A DNA stretch of 64,000 bases. Source: Glandiceps talaboti. Lineage: Eukaryota > Hemichordata > Enteropneusta > Spengelidae. Position 1 is the stretch's first letter. The number at the start of each line of letters is the position of its first letter. Shown in pieces: positions 13,701 to 26,300 of this stretch. The notes under the pieces are model-generated. The model saw only the letters and a list, made by a program, of their open reading frames with translations. It had not been told where the DNA came from and did no database searches. Location of the stretch: positions 24,226,225-24,290,224 of the forward strand of contig NC_135555.1 in the NCBI RefSeq assembly GCF_964340395.1, given 5' to 3'. Made by a program: the position numbers and the translations under genes.

Positions 13701-14127
13701 CGGCGGCCATTTTGAATCGTCCCGTACGGATATACGCACACACTACTCTCTCAAACTTTCATCAATAGTAGTAGGATGTTGTTCAGAAATAAAACATGCA
13801 TTCATGCCATGGTGTTCAGATTCGAAGTCGAACACTTACCATTGCCACGCAATACTACGTATAACAATATGGCCCGTATAAACGATCGTGCACATCGGTG
13901 TGTTGACTTGTGTTCGGGCCAAACCAACGCATATCGGGCAGGAAACGAAGGGTGAACCCCGTGCAAATATTCACATGGTGAACTTTGTTTTAAACATTGA
14001 AATACACTTACCATTTTATTCTCTTTGTATCTCCACGATTGGTATTTTCAACTTTTCGCTTTCGGCTCGTTCTTAGAATTTCGTGTGCTGACAATTCCGC
14101 TATAAGTCGCTTCTTTCTGTACTCCAT
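7792..14127 (-). CDS. KDZ/Zisupton-type transposase with SWIM zinc finger
   Basis: Eight exons in transcript order: 14127-14012, 12223-11500, 11358-11166, 10831-10666, 10297-9473, 9208-8954, 8314-8249, 7993-7792. They join in frame to 848 aa. Exon 1 is basic (MEYRKKRLIAEL..., SRKRK) and probably carries a nuclear signal. Residues 113-152 form a SWIM finger (C113, C115, C150, H152). A second Cys/His cluster follows (CCTSC at 211-215, C222, H224). Residues 441-455 (C-V-K-C-G then P and CDG) match the cysteine/Asp module of KDZ transposases, with D454 the likely first catalytic acid. Residues 697-753 hold GGHPTLSPGIFT, CYGF, TRFPTAP and YDNCCKLHQY, with D748 the second acid. E807 (VCEQSN) is a candidate third acid. 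The ending SYMLPDNFMFHVSLF is typical of these proteins as I recall them. No stop or frameshift was found. Exon 1 is the least certain; the intron of about 1.8 kb behind it could hide another small exon. Confidence 0.85.
8750..8945. repeat. Possible dispersed repeat in a transposase intron
   Basis: An A/T-run-rich segment containing GGGTAGGTCGGGCCCATTG and TTTTTTATTTTTTCTGGCCT. It resembles, in the other orientation, the segment near 51300-51440 (AAGGCCAGAAAAAAATTAAA, GGTAGGTAGGGCG). The similarity was judged by eye only. Confidence 0.4.
12303..12516. repeat. Dispersed repeat copy inside transposase intron 1
   Basis: About 210 bp closely match 54735-54979 in the same orientation. The shared core includes CCTTTGGTCTCTACTTACGA, CAGACAGATTGGTGTGCATT and AACATGAGCTGAGCGAAGTT. 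It is presumably a nested repeat family member; the two copies differ by small insertions and substitutions. Confidence 0.85.
12520..13800. other. Large first intron of the transposase, nothing firm
   Basis: The interval contains a loose internal repetition of GGTGATTT(A/T)GGTTACCAT(G/A) (about 12710 and 13027). An open minus-strand frame (13118-13462) has several cysteines but no good flanking splice sites. I do not call a gene here. Confidence 0.4.
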
Positions 14128-14206
14128 GACGTGACGTGACGTTCACAACATTGACACGAGATGCTGTTATTTACGCGAGTGACAGTTTTTATAGTCCCAC
14201 TAGCAC

Positions 14207-14405
14207 TCTCAGATTGATTCGCATTTACTGTTTATGGGCACGTTGAGAGTCCCAAATACGGTCTCAGATTCACTCTCATTCACTGTTTACAACCCCTCTG
14301 AGAGTCTCAAAAACATTCGCAAAAACGGTCGCACTCAGTGTTTACTTCAAAATGAGAGTCTCTGTTGTAGTCGCATTCACCCAGTTGAAGGGGTCATACA
14401 TACCT
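14207..14405 (-). repeat. Right terminal inverted repeat of the transposon
   Basis: 199 bp, the reverse complement of 1618-1816 with no difference seen by eye. It ends ...GGGGTCATACATACCT. The transposase start codon (14127) lies 80 bp inside this repeat, so transposase transcription probably starts in or next to the TIR. Confidence 0.93.
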
Positions 14406-14406
14406 G

Positions 14407-15448
14407 AACCATGACTGTGTCTGAATCACTCCAACCATGACTGTGTCTGAATCATTCCAACCATGACTGTGTCTGAATCATTCCAACCATGACTGTGTCT
14501 GAATCATTCCAACCATGACTGTGTCCAATCATTCCAACCATGACTGTGTCTGAATCATTCCAACCATGACTGTGTCTGAATCATTCCAACCATGACTGTG
14601 TCTGAATCATTCCAACCATGACTGTGTCTGAATCATTCCAACCATGACTGTGTCTGAATCATTCCAACCATGACTGTGTCCGAATCATTCCAACCATGAC
14701 TGTGTCTGAATCATTCCAACCATGACTGTGTTCGAATCATTCCAACCATGACTGTGTCCAAATCATTCCAACCATGACTGTGTCTGAATCATTCCAACCA
14801 TGACTGTGTTCGAATCATTCCAACCATGACTGTGTCCAAATCATTCCAACCATGACTGTGTCTGAATCATTCCAACCATGACTGTGTCCGAATCATTCCA
14901 ACCATGACTGTGTTCGAATCATTCCAACCATGATTGTGTCTGAATCATTCCAACCATGACTGTGTCCGAATCATTCCAACCATGACTGTGTTCGAATCAT
15001 TCCAACCATGATTGTGTCTGAATCATTCCAACCATGACTGTGTCCGAATCATTCCAACCGTGACTGTGTCTGAATCATTCCAACCATGACTGTGTTCGAA
15101 TCATTCCAACCATGATTGTGTCTGAATCATTCCAACCATGACTCTGTCCGAATCATTCCAACCATGACTGTGTTCGAATCATTCCAACCATGATTGTGTC
15201 TGAATCATTCCAACCATGACTGTGTCCAAATCATTCCAACCATGACTGTGTTCGAATCATTCCAACCATGATTGTGTCTGAATCATTCCAACCATGACTG
15301 TGTCCGAATCATTCCAACCATGATTGTGTCCGAATCATTCCAACCATGACTGTGTCTGAATCATTCCAACCATGACTGTGTCCAAATCATTCCAACCATG
15401 ACTGTGTCTGAATCATTCCAACCATGACTGTGTCTGAATCATTCCAAC
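14407..15448. repeat. Minisatellite, 24-26-bp unit, right half
   Basis: About 40 copies of the same CCAACCATGACTGTGTCTGAATCATT family as 420-1616, same strand. It starts in phase with the AACCATG target-site duplication. The final unit runs into unique sequence at about 15448. Confidence 0.95.
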
Positions 15449-15663
15449 TGTATGAATAGGGATCTTGTAGGACATGGAATTATATTTGTAGGATTTGGTG
15501 TGTGCTTGCTTGTAACACAGACTATACATGTACATGTATGCTTGTCAGTGAGGACCAGGTGAGAGTTCAATGACAGGTCTGTGATAGAGGGTAATGAATG
15601 TACAGTGCTTTCAACACTATTTCCTTTACAGGAAGACAGGTATATGATATAAATATATACATT

Positions 15664-15726
15664 GTCACTATGTTTTATATTGATTGATTGATTGATTAAT
15701 TGTCTGTCTGTCTGTCTGTCTGTCTA
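15664..15726. repeat. Short TTGA and TCTG microsatellites at the splice acceptor of a TRAPPC8 exon
   Basis: TTGATTGATTGATTGATTAA is followed by about six copies of TGTC that run straight into the CTAG acceptor at 15727. The pyrimidine-rich repeat serves as the polypyrimidine tract of that exon. Confidence 0.75.
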
Positions 15727-15727
15727 G

Positions 15728-18700
15728 CAACAATTAAATGCAGCCAACAGTGAAGCTTCCCAAGTGAGTGTTCTACCTCAACTACCATTGCCATTTATAG
15801 ATAAAACAACAATAAGGGTATTGTTAGGAAGTGCCATTTCAGTCAAACTGCCAGGTAAGTATCAAGTTTGTGTAACTTGCTAACTCTATGTCACATACCA
15901 TTACCAGTTGCAGATAGTCAAACTACCAGCTAGTAGTATCAAGTTTGTGTAACTCACTAACTCTTTGTCCAGTACCATTACCAGTTACAGATACCGGTAG
16001 TCAAATTACCAGCTAAGTATCAAGTTTGTGTAACTCACTAACTCTTACAATTACCAGTTACAGATAGTCAAATTACCAGCTAAGTATCAAGTTTGTGTAA
16101 CTCACTAACTCTTTGCCAGATACAATTACTAGTTACAGATAGTCAAATTACCAGCTAAGTATCAAGTTTGTGTAACGCACTAACTCTTTGTCCAGTACCA
16201 TTACCAGTTACAGATTGTTAAGATGCTTGTCTGTCTGTATGTGCATGTGTAGTTGTAGGTATAATACAAATCAAAATAATGAAAAAGATTATTCCCTAGG
16301 GAACTTGCAAATCCGCCATGTTGAATGTTGCATCATGGGAAATGTGATAATAAATACTATTAAGTCAATTAGCATTGTTTATAACCAGGGATGATCAATT
16401 CATAGTCACCCTGAGCTTTGTGGGAGGTTAATTTTATCAGTAGCTCCAGATTAGGTATTACGATAACCACAGATAATCACATAGTCCTTTTCATCTGAGC
16501 ATTCTCAGTTTGGATTGCAAGTTCCCTGTTGCCATGGTATTTTGTAGACAAGTATCTTAGTTTATTATGATTGAATAACATAAATTTGTTGTACTATAAT
16601 GCCATTGGTGCTAGTTTCTAACATAACATATCTGATGACACAACATGACATAACATCACACTATATATTTGTTTTGACAGCTGGGAAAATTGCTGCCACA
16701 TCTGTTAGTTTTGAGAGTGGATATACAAGTGAAGACTATGAGAAATGGAAGGACTTAGAGGACTTGGCTGTCAAAGTGTCCAGTCGACTTTATTCCCTGC
16801 CATATAACTATAAACCTACAGTGCAATTGTTTTCACAGAGTACCACTAACAGTCAAAATCCAGTAGCAGTTATAGCAGGTGAGTGGATTAAAGAATATAA
16901 CAGAGCCCCATGTCACATGATTGTGAGTGTGGCGTACTCTGCATACACACGAGTGTTTGCAGTGTTCTCTGTAGCTGTGTTTTCATGAGTGTAGTGAGTG
17001 AAGGTACAGCAGAAGACACTGCAAGCAAGAGTGCAAATACCCTTGAGTACCTACACTGGAACTCACATGTCTTGGCGTTCTGTTATTATTACATATGTTT
17101 ATCCGAAACAACAAATTTTCCTTTAACATGGTACAGTGTGATCATGCAACAATGAACGATCACGCCCTCATGTGCATATCTCATACAGATATGCATTAAA
17201 AACACTGCTGTGCAAATACTCCTTGTATGTGGTGCATGTAGCAGTGAAAGTAATCTCCGGTACATATGTAATAATGTCTGATTGTTATATGCCTTGTACA
17301 ACTCTGCTAATCTGCTAATTTATTTTAATAAGATAGAAACTAAGATAGACACTAAGATAGACACAAAGTAAAACTATTGTCGCAACATGTTGATACAACA
17401 GTGATAAGATATTGAATGGACATTGGTGGTTTAATTATAGTTTCAGTATGGAGGCGTCTCTGAAAGCTAGTCTTTTTTTAAGTGGCCACACACCTACAAA
17501 TGTAGCAGTCCATAGGACGACACAGGCAGTGTTTTATTGATAAAGTTCTATGAACCTGTAGTGTACTGTTTTGGGACTTTCAATGTTAAGACGATTAGGT
17601 TTGTACAAGAGTAATGCTATCACTCACTTGTGTAATCTACTACATTGAAGAAAAATAGTTTAAATTGGTGTCTATCTCAGTAAACTGAAGCCTTGATTAC
17701 CAGGTGTTATACTATGCAGATTTTCTACAGTACATTGACACAACAGGCCCTAGCAACCATGACCATAGCCTTAGCATACCCAAAGTCCTGTATATTTTGG
17801 TAAGATAACAACAATGTTGGGTAGGCAAGTGAATAAACTTTCAAAAAATTATTCATTCATTTTGACTTCATGTGGTGCAGTGTACTCGGCCGTGGCATTC
17901 AGTTTGTTTATGTCAATATGAGACAATAACCACTACCGGTATTCACTGTCATTATGTATGATGACTGAATGATTCACAAGATACATCAGAACATATCCAC
18001 TAAAATACCTGTTGCTTTGATTGACAGAACCAATAACCATTGAAGTGGAGTTTGTGAATCCTCTCAAGATTCCATTGGTGTTGACTGATTTATCATTAAT
18101 TTGGAAGTTCCTCCCAATGAGATACCTAGTGTGTAATGACGAGAACCCAGAACATCAATCTACAATGATATCTAATGAAGGCAATAGTGGGGCTAAGGTA
18201 AGTCAACCCAGAACATCAATCTACAATGATATCTAATGAAGGCAATAGTGGGGCTAAGGTAAGTCAACCCAGAACATCAATCTACAATGAAGGCAATAGT
18301 GGGGCTAAGGTAAGTCAACCCAGAACATCAATCTACAATGAAGGCAATAGTGGGGCTAAGGTAAGTCAACCCAGAACATCAATCTACAATGATATCTAAT
18401 GAAGGCAATAGTGGGGCTAAGGTAAGTCAACCCAGAACATCAATCTACAATGAAGGCAATAGTGGGGCTAAGGTAAGTCAACCCAGAACATCAATCTACA
18501 ATGAAGGCAATAGTGGGGCTAAGGTAAGTCAACCCAGAACATCAATCTACAATGAAGGCAATAGTGGGGCTAAGGTAAGTCAACCCAGAACATCAATCTA
18601 CAATGAAGGCAATAGTGGGGCTAAGGTAAGTCAACCCAGAACATCAATCTACAATGAAGGCAATAGTGGGGCTAAGGTAAGTCAACCCAGAACATCAATC

Positions 18701-21700
18701 TACAATGATATCTAATGAAGGCAATAGTGGGGCTAAGGTAAGTCAACTCAGAACATCAATCTACAATGATATCTAATGAAGGCAATAGTGGGGCTAAGGT
18801 AAGTCAACCCAGAACATCAATCTACAATGAAGGCAATAGTGGGGCTCAGGTAAGTCAACCCAGAACATCAATCTACAATGATATCTAATGAAGGCAATAG
18901 TGGGGCTCAGGTAAGTCAACCCAGAACATAGTGTTGATGTAGGTTTAAGAGGCCACAGTACTGGCCAAATTTGCAGGCTCAAATTTGTGATAATTGGCCT
19001 TCATCTTACACCTACTCTGATGTGGTCAAAATTATTTTACAAAAGATATTGGGAAGGGACACAAAGACTGTCTGTTTACCACCCAGGCACTGCAATTTGT
19101 CACAGCCACCACACACTTCAATTGTCACAGCACTTCAATTTGTCACAGCCACCAGGCACTTCAATTTGTCACAGCCATCAGGCACTTCAATTTGTCACAG
19201 CCACCACTACAGGCACTTCAATTTGTCACAGCCACCAGGCACTTCAATTTGTCACAGCCACCACTGCAGGCACTTCAATTTGTCACAGCCACCACTGCAG
19301 GCACTTCAATTTGTCACAGCCACCACTGCAGGCACTTCAGTTTGTCACAGCCACCAGGCACTTCAATTTGTCATAGCCACCAGGCACTTCAATTTGTCAC
19401 AGCCACCAGGCACTTCAATTTGTCACAGCCACCAGGCACTTCAATTGGTCACAGCCACCAGGCACTTCAATTTGTCACAGCCATCAGGCACTTCAATTAG
19501 TCACAGCCACCAGGCACTTAAATTTGTCACAGCCATCAGGCACTTCAATTAGTCACAGCCACCAGGCACTTCAATTTGTCACAGCCATCAGGCACTTCAA
19601 TTTGTCACAGCCACCAGGCACTTCAATTTGTCACAGCCATCAGGCACTTCAATTTGTCACAGCCACCAGGCACTTCAATTTGTCACAGCCATCAGGCACT
19701 TCAATTTGTCACAGCCACCAGGCACTTCAATTTGTCACAGCCATCAGGCACTTCAATTTGTCACAGCCATCAGGCACTTCAATTTGTCACAGCCACCAGA
19801 CACTTCAATTTGTTAATAAATGACTATTTCCTCCAAAAAATGTTTGTGTCATTTGCCACAATCCATGATGCAATATGCATGATAAAGAAACTATGATGGT
19901 AAATTGGCGATACAATACACTTGATAAAGAAACTATGATGGTAAATTGGCGATACAATACACTTGATAAAGAAACTATGATGGTAAATTGGCAATACACC
20001 ATGCTTGATAAAGAAACTATACTAAATGTACATTACTGGCCAAGACTGATCTTGTGAATGCATTTAGACACATTCTGGTTGGGACAAGAAGACTGAACTG
20101 TTAGTTTTGCCATGGTATTTCATTCACTGATCCTGTAACAACACAATTTACAACTACAATAAATATTTAACATGCAATGTCATGCTAACCAACTCGTCTT
20201 TCTTTTAATATAGATGTCATTGGCAGACACTGTGATTGACACTCAGGTGATTCCACAGTTTGTTCTCAGTGGAAGTGAAAAGAAAAGTGTAAGTTTCCTT
20301 GTTATTAACAACTCTAAACAATTTTAGACTCCCCACCCCCCATCTGTCCATCCTTACATGATCCTCTGACCTCAATCTTCAAATGTCCATAATACATTCA
20401 CTTTTCCATCCATCATTCCTTCCTTGTGTGTTCTCTGTCTATCTCTGCCATACACCAACTGATTTGAACCAAACCTTGTTTGAAAGTAACACACTATCAT
20501 CTCTGCAATGTAAGTTTTACTGTTGAAAACTGGAATTATCGATTTTGGAAAGCATGCAGGGATAGATTTTTGAAACGCTACAAGGATGGGTTTTTGGAAA
20601 CTACAAGGATAGGTTTTGGAAACTCTGCAAGGATCAGTTTTGGAAACAATGCAGGGATAGGTTTTGGAAACTCTGCAAGGATCAGTTTTGGAAACAATGC
20701 AAGGATCAGTTTTGGAAACAATGCAAGGATGGTTTAGGAAACTCTTCAAGGATAGGTTTTGGAAACGTTGATGTATTTTTATTTTTTATGCTCAGGTCCA
20801 GTTAACAGTAACACCGCACCAAACAGGAGAGTTGTACATGATGGGTGTGGCATACAGTCTTGGTACCACACCACCACCAAACAATCAAGTACTAGGTACA
20901 GCTGATTCCAACAAGGAAAATCTGACCAACAGTCCACAGTTGATGAGAAACATGCCAAAGAAAGCCAGCTATGTCAGTGGAATTTCAGTACGTGGTAAAC
21001 AGGACTTAGATGTACAGGGTCCAAGGCTGAACACTTCTAAAACAGAGAAAGCCAGTATTGTATATGGACCTGATCGAAGATTAGACCCCATTATTTCACC
21101 TCCAATGCCACTCTTGCAGGTAAATGTCAAAGTTCATATTTCACCTCCATTGATATTGACACTCTGGAAGGCCAGACCTCAATTTGAATCTTTACAAAGT
21201 ATGATTTTCCAATATTAAATAAAGCATTTTATTCTTTCCCCATTAGGTCACATTCAACAAATTCCCAGTATCATTACTGTGTGGAGAAGTCCAACTTACA
21301 ACTGTGGAATTCACTAATATTGGCAAGTGTGCTTTAAACAAACTGTATGTATCGTCCAAGAATCCTGAACTCTTTACATTTGGATTGATAAACTCACAAC
21401 ATACAAATCAACAAGTGTACAGGACTTTATCTAAGCAGGAGTACAAACAAAATAATTCATGTCACTTGTCTGAGTTGTCGTATGTGACAGAAATCAGTTT
21501 GCCAGATAAAGAATTAGAACCAGGTGGCAGTGTTAGTTTACCAATGTGGATTAGGGGTCCAGAGACTAGTGGTAGACATGAACTCAATATGTTGTTCTAT
21601 TATGAACCTGTTGAAGAAAATGCCATCATGAGGTAAGAAGTCTATTTATAGTTCCAACAATTAGACAGTTAGATATAGTTACCATTGAATGATGAAATAG

Positions 21701-23186
21701 AATCGAATGCAGTGTTTTGAAATTGAGATGAAAATCAACACCCAGAATTTCTAGCCCCAAATAGATGAAATCTAGGGGCTGTAGTACTACATTGGACCTG
21801 TCTGTCTGTATCTCAAACATACTTAGGCTAATTTCAACAATGTCAGTTGCTAAGCACATCACTTCGTTTTGTGACCTTTGCGATAACACCCAAATGACAG
21901 CCGTTTTTGTTGTTTTTCTCATTAATACTACAGGCATAATAGACAAACTTTATTGAAGTGTCAATACCCATATTATCAATAGCGAGCTCTTTGTGCTGAT
22001 AACTTGACTTTTGACCTTGACCTTCATCTTCAAGGTCAATTAGACATAAAGTGTGACAGTTTCAAAACTTCACATTTTGCCCACTAACTATCAAAGCTTA
22101 ACAGAGACCTCATTTAAGTATCAACACCCATGTTGTATTATCCACAATGAACTTTCTAGTGACAATTTAGCCTTTAACTGAAAATAAAAAGATGTATTGG
22201 AAATAATGGCAGTTATGAAACTATTCATCAAGCAGAGGCTTAAAGAGCTCACAAATTAATTCTTGTGAGGTGACATATAGAATCTGAACAGAGAAAGGGT
22301 ACTAGACAAAGGCAATTTGAACATTGCTTGTGTAAGCGGACCCTCCATTTACAAATGATGGTGATCGTTTTGACAACAATCGTCATGGGTGAGTCAATAG
22401 AGAGATCAATTTGGGTCATTCATTGTAGTACTGACCTCTACATGGACATGATCAATCTGTGGGATGAGCAAGAATAGATGAAAAATATAACTTGGTGTAA
22501 CCTGCTACAATAGCTTGGGTTTGTGATACAATAATGCAAGTGTGTGTACAATGTCAATCTATATGACTTCACCCCTGCTTTGATTTGGATCAAACTAATT
22601 CACTCCAGTATGATTGTGTTCATACCAGGCCTAACTGATTGCTGTCTTATTCATTCAAATTACTTGATTCAAATCTTAACCACCAGTGTCCACCCTGGGT
22701 AGGCTTAAATCCAGATCAGTTAATTTGAATTTGATATAAATTAACCACAAGTGGGGACAGGTGAATCACTGTTGATTTGAATTAGATTGTATAATGGGAC
22801 AGGGTTAATGAAACTTGTTTTGCTGCTAACAGACATAAAGTACCACATCACAATGTGTGTACCATTTGGCCAGTTTAACAACACGATACTCAATTATATA
22901 TGTGCATTATTTTTGTCTGATAACAGACACAGGGTGCTACATCACACTGCAAGGATACAAACCAGCAATTCTATCAGTTTGAAAGCTGTAGCCAAGAGGG
23001 GAGATGGTGTCCTACAAGAATCTAATCAGTTCTCAGAGTCAGATGATACACTGTTGGTGTCATTGGAAGTTGAGAATATGAATCAGGTATGTGGATCAAA
23101 TGTTAATATTTGTTGTACTTTAGGTGCAAAAAATAATTGTATTTCTGATAACATGCCCTTAGAAAATGGACATGGTAAAGTGTCTG

Positions 23187-23274
<88 letters not shown>

Positions 23275-23287
23275 CATGCGCGCGCGC

Positions 23288-23340
<53 letters not shown>

Positions 23341-26300
23341 CGTGCGTGCATGTGTGCGTGCATGCGCACATTTGTGTGTGTGTAAACGCTTACAGTCAAC
23401 AGTGGCTAGACCACTTTGGTGGGTATATTACTTTTTGTGCCTAGTTGGGAAATTGTTGGAAAGCAAAATGATCACACCACAGATGAGTAATTTGGGTAAA
23501 AAGATGTGGCCCACAACTAAAAACTACTACGTGTAGATATATTGGTTTGAACTTTGATGGACTGGGATGTTTCTTTGGATGTGTAGGTCAAGATTTAGTC
23601 AGAACATGATTTACCCAATCAGTGGTATGCAAATTATGTCCAAATCTGTAAAATTTGCTCAAAAAATTATATCTTAAGAACTACAAGGTGGATGGGGCTG
23701 CACTTTGGTGGGAATGTTTCTATAGGTGTTATTCCATAGACGTTGTTTAAGACACATCAAGTATGCCTTGAACAGCATATTTGTCAATATATAGACATAG
23801 TTTAATACTACTAATTAATTTGTATGTTATACAGGTACATGATGCTGCCATCACAGAGTTCAGTATAGAACAAGTGTCCTGTGCCAGTAGACAATGGTCA
23901 CTGTCACATCTGACAACATGCCAAACATCAGGTACAGTATTTCAAATTAAAGTATTCCAAAGTAGTCATCTCATACTGTACTCTAGTATATGTGGTTTTA
24001 TATTGACAAACTACCACTCAGTGTAGTTACTATTTATGACAGTACTAATGATACAATATAGTTCTTTTTATCTCAAACTACTACTGCTTTGTATTCAACT
24101 CCATACAACATTATGCTGTACTGGATTCAGGTACTATACAAATCTTTGAAATGATTTCTTGATAGATTTCTTGATTCTCTCTTTCTATCAACAATAACAG
24201 TTTTTTTATTGGAAATTCTCAATTTGCCCTCAAGGTAGATAAGGGTTGTTATGTTATGTAGATCCTTTAGATATAAGGAGTATGGTAAAATGATTTGGCA
24301 GCTGGTAGACATACACAGTAGATGGTATTCTCAGGGTCAGTGTGTCTGAATGACTCTCCAGCATGTTGTTTGCAGACATCTTCAATTGTGTTTGAGTATC
24401 ATTGGCCCACTGTGGGTGTCACATGACTGGGTATCACTGGCTCATTTTAATTATGTGAAGCGTCATATCACAGGAATGTCATTGGCCAACTGTGGTTGTA
24501 AAATGGCTAGAGTATCATTGGCCATCTGTGGTTGTCACATCACTGGAGTATCATTGGCCAACTGTGGTTGTAAAATGGCTAGAGTATCATTGGCCATCTG
24601 TGGTTGTCACATCACTGGAGTATCATTGGCCAAATTTAAACATGGATATCACATGTCTGGAGTATCGTTGGCCCACTGTGGGTGTCAAACAACAGGAATA
24701 TCATTGGCTCACTTTAATCATGTGGTTGGCACATGACTGGGGTATCACTGGCTCATTTAAATCACGTGGGCGTCATATCACTGGAGTATCATTGGCCTAC
24801 TGTGGTTGTCACATCACTGGAGTATCATTGGCCAAATTTAAATGTGGATATCACATGACTGGAGTATCATTGGCCCACTGTGCGTCTCACACAACTGGAA
24901 TATCATTGGCTCACTTTAATCATGTGGTTGTCACATGACTGGCTTATCATTGGCCCAATTTATTCATGTTTTTAGTCACATGACTGGAGTATCATTGGCC
25001 CACTTATGGGTCTAACATGACTTATCAATGCATACTTAAATTGTGCACCATTTAAACTTCAGTGTAGAAAAATTAAAAGACTTCTTACTAATAACTGTTA
25101 AAAATAGCAGCACTGTAAATTGATGAAATCTTGTTTTATCTTCAGATATCAAAATCAATCCAAGAGAGGCATGTCATATGTGTATGAAGGCACAGAAATG
25201 TCAAGAAGACAGACAAGGTAATAACATAATGATCAATTAACAGTAACATACCATGGCCAGAAAGCTGAACTACAACCAAGATCAGGGTTGTATAGAAAGT
25301 TTAGTCTACACAACATTGTTATAATTGTCATGTTTTCCCCTATGAGTATACCACTTAGTGGAACTGACATTGAAAACAGTTTTCACATATAAATAATTGT
25401 GAGACAAGTAAGTTATAGTGTATAGTGTATAACTAATAAGTTACCCAACCTTTACAAGGTTATTGTGTTTGGTAAACAGATCATGAGTGGAGATTTGATA
25501 TCAACATTTGGTTTGACTAAAATATAAAATGATATCACCTTCACAATGTTGCAATAACAGTCTCAGCAAAATACTAGAGACTCAATAAAGTCGGTGCCCC
25601 GACACTAACTGAGAAGCGTTTTCAAAGGGAAAAACTAAAGGTTGTCTCAATTATAACAATGTTGCATAAACTAAACTTTCCATACAGCCCTGATCTTGGT
25701 TGTATCAACAACAAGTTGAGCTTTTAACCAGTTTTACAGTGTACAGCCCATAATGGTCTCCTGTTGTGAGTTTGAATTAAACCAGTGACCTGTTGCGTGT
25801 GTGTTCTTTCCTATCTCTGCATTTCTTGTTGTCTCTCCCCCATCCTATACATCATCTGCTTTCATGACAAGCACCAGTGTAACACCTCAGTAGCAGAAAT
25901 CTTACCTACATACTGATGAGAACGTGAATTAATAGGTTTTGTTTGTGTTGGTAACACTTGCAAGAACATCACAGACATACACACTGGAAATGCCATAATG
26001 GCTCTATCAGTCAGCTGTTTTTCTCATCCACACATTAATCTTAAGTCTTACCTTGGCCTTTAATGGAAAAGGGTAGTTAAGTATAGTAATCACGGAAGTC
26101 AGATTGTAAATGTACTGCTTAAAAGTAATATTTTGTTGTGTTTTAATGTACAGGTGATATTGGTGAAGAAGTGATCTTTACAAATGTTGTGTTCAATAAA
26201 GAACACATAGTAAGTATGTTATTATGTTATATGCTTTCATCTCCCTTCTGTGTAGTCTGACTTGAGCTCTTTCAAATTGTCACATCCTGTCTGTGGTACA

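Larger units (their letters stand above)
1618..14405. mobile_element. 12.8-kb KDZ/Zisupton-like DNA transposon with TIRs
   Basis: The element is bounded by 199-bp terminal inverted repeats (1618-1816 and 14207-14405) that read as identical when one is reverse-complemented. It lies inside a minisatellite. The 7 bases AACCATG occur just outside each end, with one unmatched G on either side, which looks like a target-site duplication of about 7-8 bp. Inside are a minus-strand 8-exon transposase gene and a plus-strand 7-exon NRF1-like gene in convergent orientation. Both reading frames are open through all inferred splices. Matching TIRs, the target duplication and intact genes indicate a young and possibly autonomous insertion. 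The superfamily call rests on the transposase: SWIM finger, CxxCG-P-DG module and YDNCCKLHQY motif. It is inference from known KDZ proteins. Confidence 0.88.

Noticed and set aside
13838-13900. Second GTAAGTG donor (near 13836) suggesting another transposase exon
   Set aside because: There is a good donor but only poor acceptors before it; the exon is not needed for frame.
21860-22040. TCAAGGTCA-type nuclear receptor half-sites
   Set aside because: They are part of an interspersed repeat also found near 35070, so they carry no specific regulatory evidence.
23083-23536. Cys/Val- or His/Thr-rich frames
   Set aside because: Direct translation of the (GT)n tract; the same applies to the frames over (TA)n at 39929-40118, (TA)n/(CA)n at 50293-50690, (CA)n at 62619-62869 and the compound tract at 62904-63431.
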